Shown here in pieces: positions 1-8,087 of a stretch of 64,000 nt of DNA (the stretch's first letter is position 1; every line of letters begins with the position of its first letter). The notes below the pieces were generated by a model. The model did no database searches and was not told the origin of the DNA. It saw only the letters and a list, made by a program, of their open reading frames with translations. Location: NCBI RefSeq assembly GCF_000952855.1, contig NZ_JSVU01000002.1:248001-312000 (forward strand), in the 5' to 3' direction. A program made the position numbers and the translations under genes. Origin of the DNA: Aequorivita vladivostokensis (GTDB lineage: Bacteria > Bacteroidota > Bacteroidia > Flavobacteriales > Flavobacteriaceae).

Positions 1-2464
1 AAATATCATCTGGAGAAGTAATTTCTGGTCGCCAGTTTCGGAAGAACTCGCCGTCGTCATCCGGAATCAATTTTTCTGAAGATACATCGACAGTAACAGA
101 CACTTTCTTGCCATTCCTTCGTGCATTTTCTGTTTTTTTAGGGCCCACGGGATTATTAGGGTTTTCAATTAGACTACTATCCTTCTTTATAAAAAACCCA
201 TCGTCATCTACCCTAAAGCGTTGTCGCTTCCCTTCTTTCAACATATATTCCTTTTTATATTGAATGACATTTTCGTACATTGACAAAGGTGCAGGGTCGA
301 GTGCGGATTCCGTCCGGCCCGATTTTCCGACTACAGTTTCGATTTCGGGTATGCTTGCCACGGCCATATCCAGTTGCTGTACTACACGTTTGTTCTCTTC
401 AACGCCTGCGTGGGGCATAGAAGTTGGCATCAACAAAAATGAGCCTTCATTGAGTGAGGGCATAAACTCCTTGCCCGTATTTTTGAAAATGATAAAACCA
501 AAAATCAACAAGGCTGTTGGAATGGTCAAGAACAAAAGTCTGTTTGCGAGTGCCCATTTTAAAATTCGGGTATAATATTTTTGGAAAATGGAAAAAACAC
601 CTAAAAGACCAAAGCAGATAATGCCTACAAAAAGTAGATTCCAAAACACGCTTTTATCGACTCCTAAAGGTCGCCAATATTCTGCCAGAAGAAAAACAAT
701 AGCAGCTACGGAAAGGTAGATATTAATAAGGTTTGAGCGTTTGTGGGACACTTTGTCGCGCTGCTTTGCAAATGCCACAAGACCAAATGCAATCAAAATA
801 ACACCTATCCAATGTGCGAAAATTACTGCTATAAACCCAGCCAGAATCAAAAGGCTATTGATACCGTAATTGGTGTTTTTATGAATGTTCCTGTTTTTAA
901 AGAAAATCGCTGCGAATGGCGGAATTATAAAAAGCGCTATGATTATGGATGCTGTAAGCGCAAATGTTTTTGTAAAAGCCAAGGGACGGAACAATTTACC
1001 TTCGGCACCAATCATCGTAAATACAGGGATAAAACTGATGATTGTGGTCATTACGGCAGTCACGATAGCTCCCGAAACTTCTGCCGTGGCGTTGTAAACA
1101 ACAGTGTTTATCGGCAATTTTTTATCATCCTCATCCAGATGCCTGATGATATTCTCTGCCAGAATAATACCCACGTCCACCATTGTGCCAATGGCGATGG
1201 CAATACCCGAAAGTGCCACGATATTTGCATCTACACCAAAGAATTTCATTGCAATAAAAACCATCAGCACTGCAACGGGCAAAAGTCCCGATATTAAAAT
1301 GGACGCCCGAAGGTTGAAAACCATTACGATGATGACCAAAATGGTAATGAGGATTTCCAAAGTCAATGCTTCGTTGAGCGTTCCAAGGGTTTCCTGAATC
1401 AGTTCGGTACGGTCATAGAAAGGAACAATGGTTACTTGTGAAGTTCTACCATCGGCCAGTACTTTTGAAGGTAATCCTTTGCTCAATTCCGCAATCTTTT
1501 CCTTTACATTAGTGATGACTGCCATCGGGTTTGCGCCATAGCGCGCCACAACGACCGCTCCCACAACTTCTGCCCCTTCCTTATCCAAAATGCCACGGCG
1601 GGTGGCAGGACCAAGCGTAACATTGGCAATATCACTAATCTTTATAGACGTGTAATTTTCAGAGGTTACAACGGCGTTTTCAATATCGGCCACAGATTTT
1701 ACATAACCCAGACCACGCACGAGATATTCGGCCTGGTTTATTTCCAAGGTCTGTGCGCCAATATCCCTGTTGCTTTCCTTTACCGATTTTACGACTTGGG
1801 CAAGCCCGATGTTGTATTGGCGCATCAATTCTGGATTGACGTCTATTTGGTATTCCTTGACGTAACCACCGATAGATGCCACTTCTGAAACACCACTGGC
1901 AGATGCCAAGGCATATTTCACATAATAATCCTGAATACTCCGCAATTCTTGTAAATCCCAACCACCTGTAACGTTGCCATCTTTGTCCCGCCCTTCTAGC
2001 GTGTACCAAAATATTTGCCCCAAGCCTGTGGCATCTGGACCCAAAGCTGGATTAACGCCATCTGGCAAAAGACCACTTGGGAGGGAATTGAGTTTTTCGA
2101 GGATTCGGCTTCGGCTCCAGTAGAATTCGATGTCCTCTTCAAAAATGATGTAGATGCTCGAAAAACCGAACATTGAGGAACTGCGGATAGTTTTCACGCC
2201 TGGAATGCCCAATAATGTGGTGGTCAATGGATATGTAATCTGGTCTTCAATATCCTGTGGTGAGCGGCCGTCCCATTTGGTAAACACAATTTGTTGGTTT
2301 TCGCCAATGTCCGGGATGGCATCCACGGCCACAGGGTCACTGGGCAAAAATCCAGTATTCCAATTAAAAGGTGCGTAAACCGTCCCAAAACCCACAAAAG
2401 CAATAAGTATAAGGGCGGCAACGAGTTTGTTTTCTATAAGAAATTTGATGCTTTTATTCAGCAT
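1..2464 (-). CDS. CusA/CzcA-family heavy-metal efflux RND transporter, C-terminal part cut by the window edge
   Basis: Inner-membrane pump subunit of a tripartite HME-RND system that expels monovalent copper/silver or divalent zinc/cobalt/cadmium using the proton gradient. Translation from ATG at 2462-2464 gives 821 in-frame residues up to the edge with no stop. The start MLNKSIKFLIENKLVAAL is typical of the family. An early porter-domain segment contains DAIPDIGENQ and FTKWDGRSPQDIE, and the fourth-helix motif GTMVDVGIILAEN carries the Asp and Glu used in proton relay by HME-RND pumps. A later segment reads GSFLLMPTSMPHAG. The HYC_CC_PP gene lies 103 bases upstream on the same strand, so the two are probably cotranscribed. 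The outer-membrane and adaptor partners should lie to the left, outside the window. Metal specificity cannot be read here; the copper neighbours favour Cu/Ag. Confidence 0.93.
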   Translation of the reverse strand, partial: MLNKSIKFLIENKLVAALILIAFVGFGTVYAPFNWNTGFLPSDPVAVDAIPDIGENQQIVFTKWDGRSPQDIEDQITYPLTTTLLGIPGVKTIRSSSMFGFSSIYIIFEEDIEFYWSRSRILEKLNSLPSGLLPDGVNPALGPDATGLGQIFWYTLEGRDKDGNVTGGWDLQELRSIQDYYVKYALASASGVSEVASIGGYVKEYQIDVNPELMRQYNIGLAQVVKSVKESNRDIGAQTLEINQAEYLVRGLGYVKSVADIENAVVTSENYTSIKISDIANVTLGPATRRGILDKEGAEVVGAVVVARYGANPMAVITNVKEKIAELSKGLPSKVLADGRTSQVTIVPFYDRTELIQETLGTLNEALTLEILITILVIIVMVFNLRASILISGLLPVAVLMVFIAMKFFGVDANIVALSGIAIAIGTMVDVGIILAENIIRHLDEDDKKLPINTVVYNATAEVSGAIVTAVMTTIISFIPVFTMIGAEGKLFRPLAFTKTFALTASIIIALFIIPPFAAIFFKNRNIHKNTNYGINSLLILAGFIAVIFAHWIGVILIAFGLVAFAKQRDKVSHKRSNLINIYLSVAAIVFLLAEYWRPLGVDKSVFWNLLFVGIICFGLLGVFSIFQKYYTRILKWALANRLLFLTIPTALLIFGFIIFKNTGKEFMPSLNEGSFLLMPTSMPHAGVEENKRVVQQLDMAVASIPEIETVVGKSGRTESALDPAPLSMYENVIQYKKEYMLKEGKRQRFRVDDDGFFIKKDSSLIENPNNPVGPKKTENARRNGKKVSVTVDVSSEKLIPDDDGEFFRNWRPEITSPDDI

Positions 2465-2567
2465 AGAATTGATTATTAAGTAATTATAAATCTTGTGAAA
2501 AAGAGATAAACAAGCTGTAATGTCCTAAACAATTTAATGCAGGACTACAGTATTAATTACTTAAAAA

Positions 2568-2987
2568 TCAAATAAGGAAAGTCTGGTCTAAAACTTGAAT
2601 ATCCCTGACCAAGGGAGGAGGTGTATAATCTTTATAGGAATTAAGTTCCGCTTGAGGTTCAACAAACAGAAGTATATAGGTGTGGACAAAAGCAGCAACA
2701 AATAACTGTTGTCCTCTTTCTAACTTGTCAAACGATGTTTTTAAAGTATCCTGACCTTTAATGGTCACTTGCTCATCACTACAGCAATCTTTTTTTGAGA
2801 TATTACATTCTGATGAAAACGCATTGTTTTGTTGAACTTCCATCCCACAAGTTTCAACGTGTCCAAATAAGGAAGAATCCACTAAAGTATCTCCACAATA
2901 ATGACTATCAACAGTAAAAGAAACTGTTGACAATAACACGATAAGTGCCAAGCAAACGGATGATATTTTATGAAAAACTTTTTTCAT
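2568..2987 (-). CDS. HYC_CC_PP family small secreted protein
   Basis: A 139-residue protein with an N-terminal signal or anchor helix (about residues 8-27) and the three signatures that name this Bacteroidota family: HYC near residue 29, KDCCSD near residue 67, and PPP near residue 123. It ends in QTFLI. The conserved Cys and His suggest metal binding in the periplasm or membrane face, but no biochemical role is established that I know of. It is the first gene of the minus-strand unit leading into the CusA-like pump. A good Bacteroidota -7 box (TAACTTTG on the minus strand, 2996-3003) lies just upstream of its ATG. A paralogue diverges from it at 3281. Confidence 0.8.
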   Translation of the reverse strand: MKKVFHKISSVCLALIVLLSTVSFTVDSHYCGDTLVDSSLFGHVETCGMEVQQNNAFSSECNISKKDCCSDEQVTIKGQDTLKTSFDKLERGQQLFVAAFVHTYILLFVEPQAELNSYKDYTPPPLVRDIQVLDQTFLI

Positions 2988-2995
2988 TAATGTTG

Positions 2996-3003
2996 CAAAG
3001 TTA
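2996..3003 (-). promoter_or_regulatory. Bacteroidota -7 box for the HYC_CC_PP-cusA unit
   Basis: The minus strand reads TAACTTTG, a match to TAnnTTTG. It lies 9 bases upstream of the ATG at 2987, implying a very short leader. No convincing -33 element was assigned. Confidence 0.5.
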
Positions 3004-3280
3004 TAAAAAACTTATCTCATTTTGCATATTTAACAATTCTTTTGGAATCTTCAAGTTTTAAAATTGCCTGTTAAGATAGCTAAATATTGTTTGCAAAAAA
3101 AATTCTTTTATAGTTTCCTTTATATGATAAAAATCATATTTCTGTCGAATCTTTAAAAGTATCTTCGCATTAATTAATTTTGCCGTTAATTCATAAAAAT
3201 TTGATATTAAGCTTATTAAGCCGTAGCATATAATCTATAAAAAATTATCAATGTTAGACAAAATTTATTAATTTTATACT

Positions 3281-3703
3281 GTGAAGTCTTTTTTTTCTAA
3301 AATAATATCCTTCTTTTTAGCAGCTTTAATACTGCTTTCTACTTCTTCTTTTACGGTAGATATGCACTTTTGCTGCAATAAACTGGTCGATATGTCTTTG
3401 ATAGGCAAAGCAAAAGTCTGCGCAGAGAAGGTTCAAAAGAAAAAGGAACCTTCAAAACAATGCACTACGCTACAAGAAAAAGATTGCTGTAGTAATCAAT
3501 CTTTTGTAAAAACAGGAGACGAAACCATTAAAAAGGCCAATATTGTACCAGAACCTGAAACGCTGGTTTTCCTAAATACTTTCTTTTATAGCTATATCAA
3601 TCTTTTTGAAGGGTTGGATGATAAAGTAATTTTCTTTGAAACCTATCGGCCGCCACTTCTATCTACAGATATAATTATTCTCAACGAGACTTTTTTAATT
3701 TGA
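3281..3703 (+). CDS. HYC_CC_PP family small secreted protein, second copy
   Basis: A 140-residue paralogue of the divergent protein at 2568-2987, with the same layout: N-terminal hydrophobic segment (residues 6-25), MHFCC in place of HYC near residue 31, KDCCSN near residue 71, a PP motif near residue 126, and the shared ending ETFLI. The start is GTG at 3281, because no ATG precedes the signal-like helix in this frame. The 293 bases between the two copies hold both promoters. It probably acts with the metal-efflux genes, but its function is not established. Sequence drift between the copies suggests old duplication or separate acquisition rather than recent tandem copying. Confidence 0.75.
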   Translation: MKSFFSKIISFFLAALILLSTSSFTVDMHFCCNKLVDMSLIGKAKVCAEKVQKKKEPSKQCTTLQEKDCCSNQSFVKTGDETIKKANIVPEPETLVFLNTFFYSYINLFEGLDDKVIFFETYRPPLLSTDIIILNETFLI

Positions 3704-3892
3704 ATTTCTTCATCGCAGATTAAATTTTATCTGCATTGCTTCCATAGCCAAGGTTTCACTTCTGGCTAACATTTTTGTACCCTGTTTTCCATAACATTGT
3801 ACACCATTGAACAAAACCACACATCGCTAACCCTGTTAGGTTTTAACCTTTCAAATCATTGAGTCAAAACCAATGACAATACATTATATACT

Positions 3893-4474
3893 ATGAGCAA
3901 ACCAAAGGAATTTTGGATTAAAAATATGGTCTGTAATCGCTGCTTAAAAGTAATTCAACAGGAATTACAGCAACTTGGTGTAACGGTACTTTCATTGGAA
4001 TTGGGAAGATTATTGGTAGAAGCACCAAAAAAAAACAACAATGAGATTGTGAATGCTGTAACAACAGTACTCCACGCAAATGATTTTGAAATTGTTGAAA
4101 ACGGAGAAGAAATGCTTGTGGAAAGAATCAAGATTATTCTAATTGAACAATTGCAAGAGTTGCCATTACATTTAAAGTTAAAGACATCCGAACTATTGGC
4201 ATCAAATCTTCATAAGGATTACAAGGCATTGAGCAAGCTTTTTTCTGCCAATGAAAAAACCACCATAGAGAAATACTTTATAAAACTAAAGATTGAAAAG
4301 GTAAAGGAACTCATTCAGCTCAAACAGTATTCGTTTTCCGATATAGGCTATATTTTGGATTACAGTAGCGTCAACCATTTGTCCAGACAGTTTAAAGAAG
4401 TAGTGGGTATGAGTATGACAGACTATAAAAATACAGAAAACTGGAAACGGAATTTTTATGATGAAATTATATAA
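3893..4474 (+). CDS. HMA-like domain fused to an AraC-type DNA-binding half
   Basis: A 193-residue protein. The N-terminal 70 or so residues resemble a heavy-metal-associated ferredoxin-like fold, with MVCNRC carrying a CxxC pair at residues 13-17. The C-terminal segment (about 130-185) matches the second helix-turn-helix of AraC/XylS regulators, around FSDIGYILDYSSVNHLSRQF and MTDYK. It lacks the long ligand domain of classical AraC proteins. The simplest reading is a copper or silver sensor controlling the adjoining efflux and metal-binding genes, with the HMA-like part as sensor. That role is inferred from architecture and neighbourhood, because metal binding and target sites are not visible. 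It has its own gap on both sides (189 and 80 bases). Confidence 0.8.
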   Translation: MSKPKEFWIKNMVCNRCLKVIQQELQQLGVTVLSLELGRLLVEAPKKNNNEIVNAVTTVLHANDFEIVENGEEMLVERIKIILIEQLQELPLHLKLKTSELLASNLHKDYKALSKLFSANEKTTIEKYFIKLKIEKVKELIQLKQYSFSDIGYILDYSSVNHLSRQFKEVVGMSMTDYKNTENWKRNFYDEII

Positions 4475-4554
4475 ATATCAACGAAAGTTGTGCAGATGAC
4501 AACTTAAAGCAATCATTAATTTTATCAAATGAATCAAAATTAACTCAAACAAAA

Positions 4555-5160
4555 ATGAAAAATTTACTTATCACATTAGTATTAATTCCCTTTTTCGGAA
4601 TTGCTCAAACATTGGAAGATTTAGAATATATCTCACCTTTTAACAATAGTGTAGCTGCAATTAAAAAAGGAAACGAATGGGGCTTTATTGACCAAGATGG
4701 TAAGATAATCGTTGATTTTCGAAATGATTTGATACTTACCAAAACAGACAACGGAACTTATCCCATATTCAGTAACGAAAGATGTCTGATTGCACATCAT
4801 AAAGATGGTGTGCTCTACTATGGCTATATAGATAAAACTGGAGAAACTGTCATTACACCGCAATACCTGAATGCCACCATCTTTGAATTTGGTAAGGTAT
4901 TGGCTCTAAAGGTTGAAAAAGAAACCATAGGCTATAACGATATTTTCAAAAAGGACGTGGTAAACTACCATTATTTTGAAGTGGTTATAGATGAAGCAGG
5001 AAAAACCGCTGACCATTTAACTCAATTGGCCATTCATGTCTCGCCCAAAGATAAGAATGATAAAAATCCACCTGCTATTACCTCAAAAATGATTTCGGAG
5101 AATCTAGTAGCAGTTAAAGACAGTAATAAGAAATGGCGTGTTAAAAAAATAGAGCAATAA
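4555..5160 (+). CDS. WG-repeat-containing secreted protein
   Basis: A 201-residue protein with a signal peptide at residues 1-18 (ending GIAQ) and at least two WG-type repeats, visible as NEWGFIDQDGKIIVDF (about 41-56) and YYGYIDKTGETVITPQY (about 88-104). A weaker third copy lies near VVIDEAGK. WG repeats form small beta modules in Bacteroidota surface or periplasmic proteins and usually mediate binding, so no enzymatic role is expected. It follows the HMA-AraC regulator by 80 bases and precedes a gap with an imperfect hairpin, so it may end that short unit. Why it belongs to a metal island is unclear. Confidence 0.7.
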   Translation: MKNLLITLVLIPFFGIAQTLEDLEYISPFNNSVAAIKKGNEWGFIDQDGKIIVDFRNDLILTKTDNGTYPIFSNERCLIAHHKDGVLYYGYIDKTGETVITPQYLNATIFEFGKVLALKVEKETIGYNDIFKKDVVNYHYFEVVIDEAGKTADHLTQLAIHVSPKDKNDKNPPAITSKMISENLVAVKDSNKKWRVKKIEQ

Positions 5161-5237
5161 TGAAAATGTACACAATACATAAAAAATTCAAAAAGATTGA
5201 TGCTTTTTTTAAAATCTGTCAATTAATAGCTGATAAT

Positions 5238-5277
5238 CCATTCCCTCAACTATAGTCATCTAGATTGTTGGGAATGG
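5238..5277 (+). terminator. Weak hairpin after the WG-repeat gene
   Basis: Arms CCATTCC and GGAATGG, extended by CAAC/GTTG across a two-base bulge, enclose a 16-base loop. No clear T-run follows, so it could be an attenuating or processing hairpin instead of a terminator. Confidence 0.35.
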
Positions 5278-5324
5278 GTTTATAAAAATTAAAATAAATG
5301 TTTAACTCAATAAAATAATAAATT

Positions 5325-5792
5325 ATGAAAACACTACTAATTGTTTTATCGGCAATTGGGCTTTTAAGCTTAAACAGTTGCAAACAAGAAACAGACCCAT
5401 TAGCATTAATGGAAAATCCTGAAACCCGCACAGAAGTTTTTAATGCCATTACTAAAAATCACGACTATATGACCGAGTTTATGGAAAGTATGCACGGCAA
5501 CCAACACGCAATGCAAATGATACAGGGCAATAAAAAAATGATGGGCACTATGATGCAAGGAGAAGGAATGCAAATGATGATGAAAGATAGTACGATGATG
5601 CACTCAATGATGAACGGAATGATGAATGACGGCAAAATGATGGGAACAATGATGAAAATGATGCACGAAAAAGGGATGATGAGCGAGGATTGTATGGAAT
5701 CCTGTAAAAATATGATGGGCGAAAAAGGAATGGATATGCAAGGAATGAATATGGATAGCTCAATCAAAGAAGACCATAATGACCATCATTAA
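5325..5792 (+). CDS. Methionine-rich lipoprotein, probable Cu/Ag-binding
   Basis: A 155-residue protein with a lipoprotein signal (LLSLNSCK, Cys at residue 19). Residues 48 onward are packed with MM, MMxxM and MH motifs and end in DHNDHH. Methionine clusters bind Cu(I) and Ag(I) in the periplasm, as in other metal-resistance proteins, so a sequestering or hand-over role is likely. No folded domain is recognisable and the composition makes homology weak evidence. It starts the long rightward gene string running to 25252 and is followed 25 bases later by a His-rich protein. The opposite-strand open frames here are by-products of the ATG-rich repeats. Confidence 0.75.
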   Translation: MKTLLIVLSAIGLLSLNSCKQETDPLALMENPETRTEVFNAITKNHDYMTEFMESMHGNQHAMQMIQGNKKMMGTMMQGEGMQMMMKDSTMMHSMMNGMMNDGKMMGTMMKMMHEKGMMSEDCMESCKNMMGEKGMDMQGMNMDSSIKEDHNDHH

Positions 5793-5817
5793 TGTTTAAC
5801 CATTAAAAACAAAAACA

Positions 5818-6087
5818 ATGAAAAATAATCACTGGATATGGATGGTCATCGGTTGTGGATTACCACTTCTGTTCATCTTTTTCGCACCATCAATAGGTAT
5901 CGGAAGCAGTTCTTCTCTCTTCATATTCATCCTATTTATGTTTGCTTGTCACTTATTTATGCCTCACGGTTCGCATCGTCACGGTGGACATTATCATTCA
6001 CAGAATAGACAAAAAGAACACGAACACAGTAATGAAGTGTCTAAAACAGAACGAAAAGATGAAGGCAAAGAACACCATCACCATTAA
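5818..6087 (+). CDS. Small membrane protein with His-rich tail (DUF2933-like)
   Basis: An 89-residue protein with two hydrophobic helices (about 6-25 and 30-46), followed by a tail rich in histidine (HGSHRHGGHYH near 51-61 and HHHH at the end). Short double-helix proteins of this kind, often called DUF2933, occur in copper islands. The tail would bind metal on one membrane face. It sits between the Met-rich lipoprotein and the HMA chaperone with very small gaps, so cotranscription is likely. Family assignment is by pattern only. Confidence 0.65.
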   Translation: MKNNHWIWMVIGCGLPLLFIFFAPSIGIGSSSSLFIFILFMFACHLFMPHGSHRHGGHYHSQNRQKEHEHSNEVSKTERKDEGKEHHHH

Positions 6088-6097
6088 ATACTAAATA

Positions 6098-6316
6098 ATG
6101 AAACAAAAATTTCAAATAAACGGAATTAGTTGTGGCGGATGTATTGCAAGAGTAAAAAAGACTTTGGAAGAACATCCCAATATAGAAAAAGCAGAGATTT
6201 TCTTGGCACCAAAAGGTGCTGCACTTATCACAATGGATGAAGCACTTTCAGTTGCCGACTTACAAAAGCAACTTGACAGACTCAATGGATATACAATTAT
6301 AGAAATAAACCAATAA
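6098..6316 (+). CDS. CopZ-like heavy-metal-associated (HMA) chaperone
   Basis: A 72-residue single-domain protein with the HMA metal site GISCGGCIARVKK at residues 9-21 (CxxC) and the usual ferredoxin-like length. It would carry Cu(I) in the cytoplasm to the P-type ATPase of this island at 21866. The usual Met before the first Cys is replaced by Ser here. It starts 11 bases after the His-rich gene and continues the same transcription unit. Zinc or another soft metal is possible, but the neighbouring copper genes favour copper. Confidence 0.85.
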   Translation: MKQKFQINGISCGGCIARVKKTLEEHPNIEKAEIFLAPKGAALITMDEALSVADLQKQLDRLNGYTIIEINQ

Positions 6317-6335
6317 CAATCTAAAATTTAAAAAT

Positions 6336-6554
6336 ATGCATTATTACGACGGACATTTTGGAGGAATGCACCTAATATGGTGGATTATATGGGTCATCTT
6401 ACTTGCGTGGATATTTTTTATCCCGGCAGATATCCCTTATCAAAAAACAAAGAAGGACAGCCCACTGGATATTCTTAAAAACCGCTTTGCCAAAGGCGAA
6501 ATATCCAAGGAAGAATTTGAGGAATCAAAAAAGGTTTTAAAATCAGACAACTAA
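6336..6554 (+). CDS. Small membrane protein with SHOCT domain
   Basis: A 72-residue protein: an N-terminal Met/His segment (HYYDGHFGGMH), one membrane helix (about 14-30), then a C-terminal SHOCT motif (SPLDILKNRFAKGEISKEEFEESKKVL in the family pattern, about residues 45-69). SHOCT domains are short oligomerisation modules. Copies of this layout are common beside copper-efflux genes of flavobacteria. Specific function unknown. It is closely spaced with both neighbours. Confidence 0.75.
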   Translation: MHYYDGHFGGMHLIWWIIWVILLAWIFFIPADIPYQKTKKDSPLDILKNRFAKGEISKEEFEESKKVLKSDN

Positions 6555-6571
6555 CTCAAAACTTTAAAATT

Positions 6572-6850
6572 ATGTATCGATTAAACGTAAAAAAACTCGG
6601 ATTTGCTTTTGGTCTTACAGGAGCAATAATTTACTTGGGTTGTATGATAGTAATGACAACAGCAGGACAAGAAGAAACAATAAGCTTTTTTAACAGTTTA
6701 TTACACGGTTTGGATACCACAAGTATTATTAGAATGGACGTGCCATTGCTAGAAGCGTTCTTTGGCATAATACAAACTTTCATTTTAGGATGGCTTATAG
6801 GTGCCTGCATTGGCGCTTTTTATAATGCGCAAATAAAAGTTAAAAAATAA
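6572..6850 (+). CDS. Small two-helix membrane protein (DUF5676-like)
   Basis: A 92-residue protein with two predicted membrane helices (about 9-29 and 62-84) separated by a soluble loop containing SFFNSLLHGLD. The pattern resembles DUF5676 membrane proteins found in metal and stress islands. No catalytic residues are visible and no function is established. It starts 17 bases after the SHOCT gene and lies 18 bases ahead of the lycopene-cyclase-domain gene. Confidence 0.6.
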   Translation: MYRLNVKKLGFAFGLTGAIIYLGCMIVMTTAGQEETISFFNSLLHGLDTTSIIRMDVPLLEAFFGIIQTFILGWLIGACIGAFYNAQIKVKK

Positions 6851-6868
6851 GAAGGTAAAATAGGATTT

Positions 6869-7576
6869 ATGCAGTATGTCTGGTTTATATGGTCGCTAAT
6901 TATTCTCGCACTTTGGGCAATCATCCATTTGTCAAAAAAGGGGTATAGGAAAGAAATGCTTAAAATGAGCCTAATTACTATGCCCTTTGGCTTAACAGAA
7001 CCCTTGTTTGTGCCTGAATATTGGTTTCCCCCATCGTTATTTGATTTGGCCGAAAAAACTGGCTTTGATATAGAAAGTTTAATTTTTTCTTTCGCCATAG
7101 GCGGAATCGGAAATGTACTCTACAACTTTATTTTTAAAAGAGGCTTTGCCGAAATATCTCATAGCGAACGAAACCACAACAGGCATCGGTTGCATATTTA
7201 CATACTTTTTATACCAGCAATCGTCTTCATCATTCTGGCGCTTTTCACCTCACTTAATCATATTTATTGTGGCATCATCGCTTTGTTCATCGGTGGATTG
7301 GCGACACTGTACTGTCGACCAGATTTAAAAGGAAAAATATGGGTCGGGGGAATCTTATTTACGGTATTGTACTTCATTTATTTCGGAAGCATCCTTCCGT
7401 TCTATCCCCAATACGTGGAGCTATACTGGAATCTTGACAACCTGACCCATATTCTTATCCTGGGAATCCCAATTGAAGAATTGCTTTTTGCCTTCACATT
7501 TGGGATGTACTGGTCTGGGTTATACGAACACCTGTATTGGAGAAAGCTTATACACTTAAATAAAGCCCGTAATTAA
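6869..7576 (+). CDS. Lycopene cyclase domain-containing integral membrane protein
   Basis: A 235-residue polytopic protein with about seven hydrophobic segments. Two family signatures show: PEYWFPPSLF (about 49-58), and near the C-terminus GIPIEELLFAFTFGMYWS (about 200-217), which carries the acidic pair seen in CarR/CrtYc-type heterodimeric lycopene cyclases. No carotenoid gene (crtB, crtI, crtE) is visible in the window, so the substrate could be a different polyprenoid or the protein may have a non-cyclase role. It belongs to the same gene string as the copper and stress genes. Confidence 0.75.
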   Translation: MQYVWFIWSLIILALWAIIHLSKKGYRKEMLKMSLITMPFGLTEPLFVPEYWFPPSLFDLAEKTGFDIESLIFSFAIGGIGNVLYNFIFKRGFAEISHSERNHNRHRLHIYILFIPAIVFIILALFTSLNHIYCGIIALFIGGLATLYCRPDLKGKIWVGGILFTVLYFIYFGSILPFYPQYVELYWNLDNLTHILILGIPIEELLFAFTFGMYWSGLYEHLYWRKLIHLNKARN

Positions 7577-7591
7577 TAAAACATTCAGATT

Positions 7592-8053
7592 ATGAAAATA
7601 GTATTAGCAATAGATGGTTCGGATTTTAGCAAGGTTGCCATTAAGGAACTTGCAAAATTTCCATTACCAAAGGATAGTGAAGTTTGCATCATAAACGTTT
7701 ATGAGCATCCTGCTCTGTCAACGCCAGAGCTCATTTCAACTACAGTAACACTTGATGTCTATTACCAAGAGTTTATATCCAATGCACAAAAGTTAGGAGA
7801 AAAAATCATTTCCGAAGCTGTCAAGGTTTTAAAAGAAAAGAATGGCTCGCTTACTATAACATCAAGTGTTGTAAGCGGTCTTCCAAAAAAAGAAATTTTA
7901 GAAAAAGCAGAATCCTTCGATGCCGATTTAATCGTGGTCGGCTCACAAGGGCAAGGCGCATTTTCACGTCTTTTATTGGGTTCTGTATCACAATATTTAG
8001 CAACACACGCCAAATGTTCAGTAATGATTGTGAAAGACAAGGATGCAAAGTAA
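7592..8053 (+). CDS. Universal stress protein, ATP-binding type
   Basis: A 153-residue UspA-fold protein. The start KIVLAIDGSDFS contains the N-terminal Asp used in nucleotide binding. The C-terminal loop GSQGQGAFSRLLLGSVSQYL (about 126-145) fits the G2xG9xG(S/T) ATP-binding signature. Such proteins bind ATP and accumulate under starvation, low oxygen or metal stress. It lies 15 bases after the lycopene-cyclase-domain gene and 34 bases before the NADH dehydrogenase. A second, tandem-domain USP of the island is at 15136. Confidence 0.9.
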   Translation: MKIVLAIDGSDFSKVAIKELAKFPLPKDSEVCIINVYEHPALSTPELISTTVTLDVYYQEFISNAQKLGEKIISEAVKVLKEKNGSLTITSSVVSGLPKKEILEKAESFDADLIVVGSQGQGAFSRLLLGSVSQYLATHAKCSVMIVKDKDAK

Positions 8054-8087
8054 ACTACGGCCAACATCAATGGTATAAAAACTAAAT

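Noticed and set aside
743-1297. 184-codon open frame on the plus strand inside the pump gene
   Set aside because: It is antisense to the well-supported CusA reading frame, is cysteine-rich without pattern, and has no recognisable domain.
3715-3734. Hairpin GCAGAT/ATCTGC after the second HYC_CC_PP gene
   Set aside because: The stem is only 6 bp and no T-run follows, so I did not call a terminator.
5465-5767. Ile/Phe-rich open frames opposite the Met-rich lipoprotein
   Set aside because: They arise because ATG repeats read as CAT on the other strand; composition is an artefact of the repeat.
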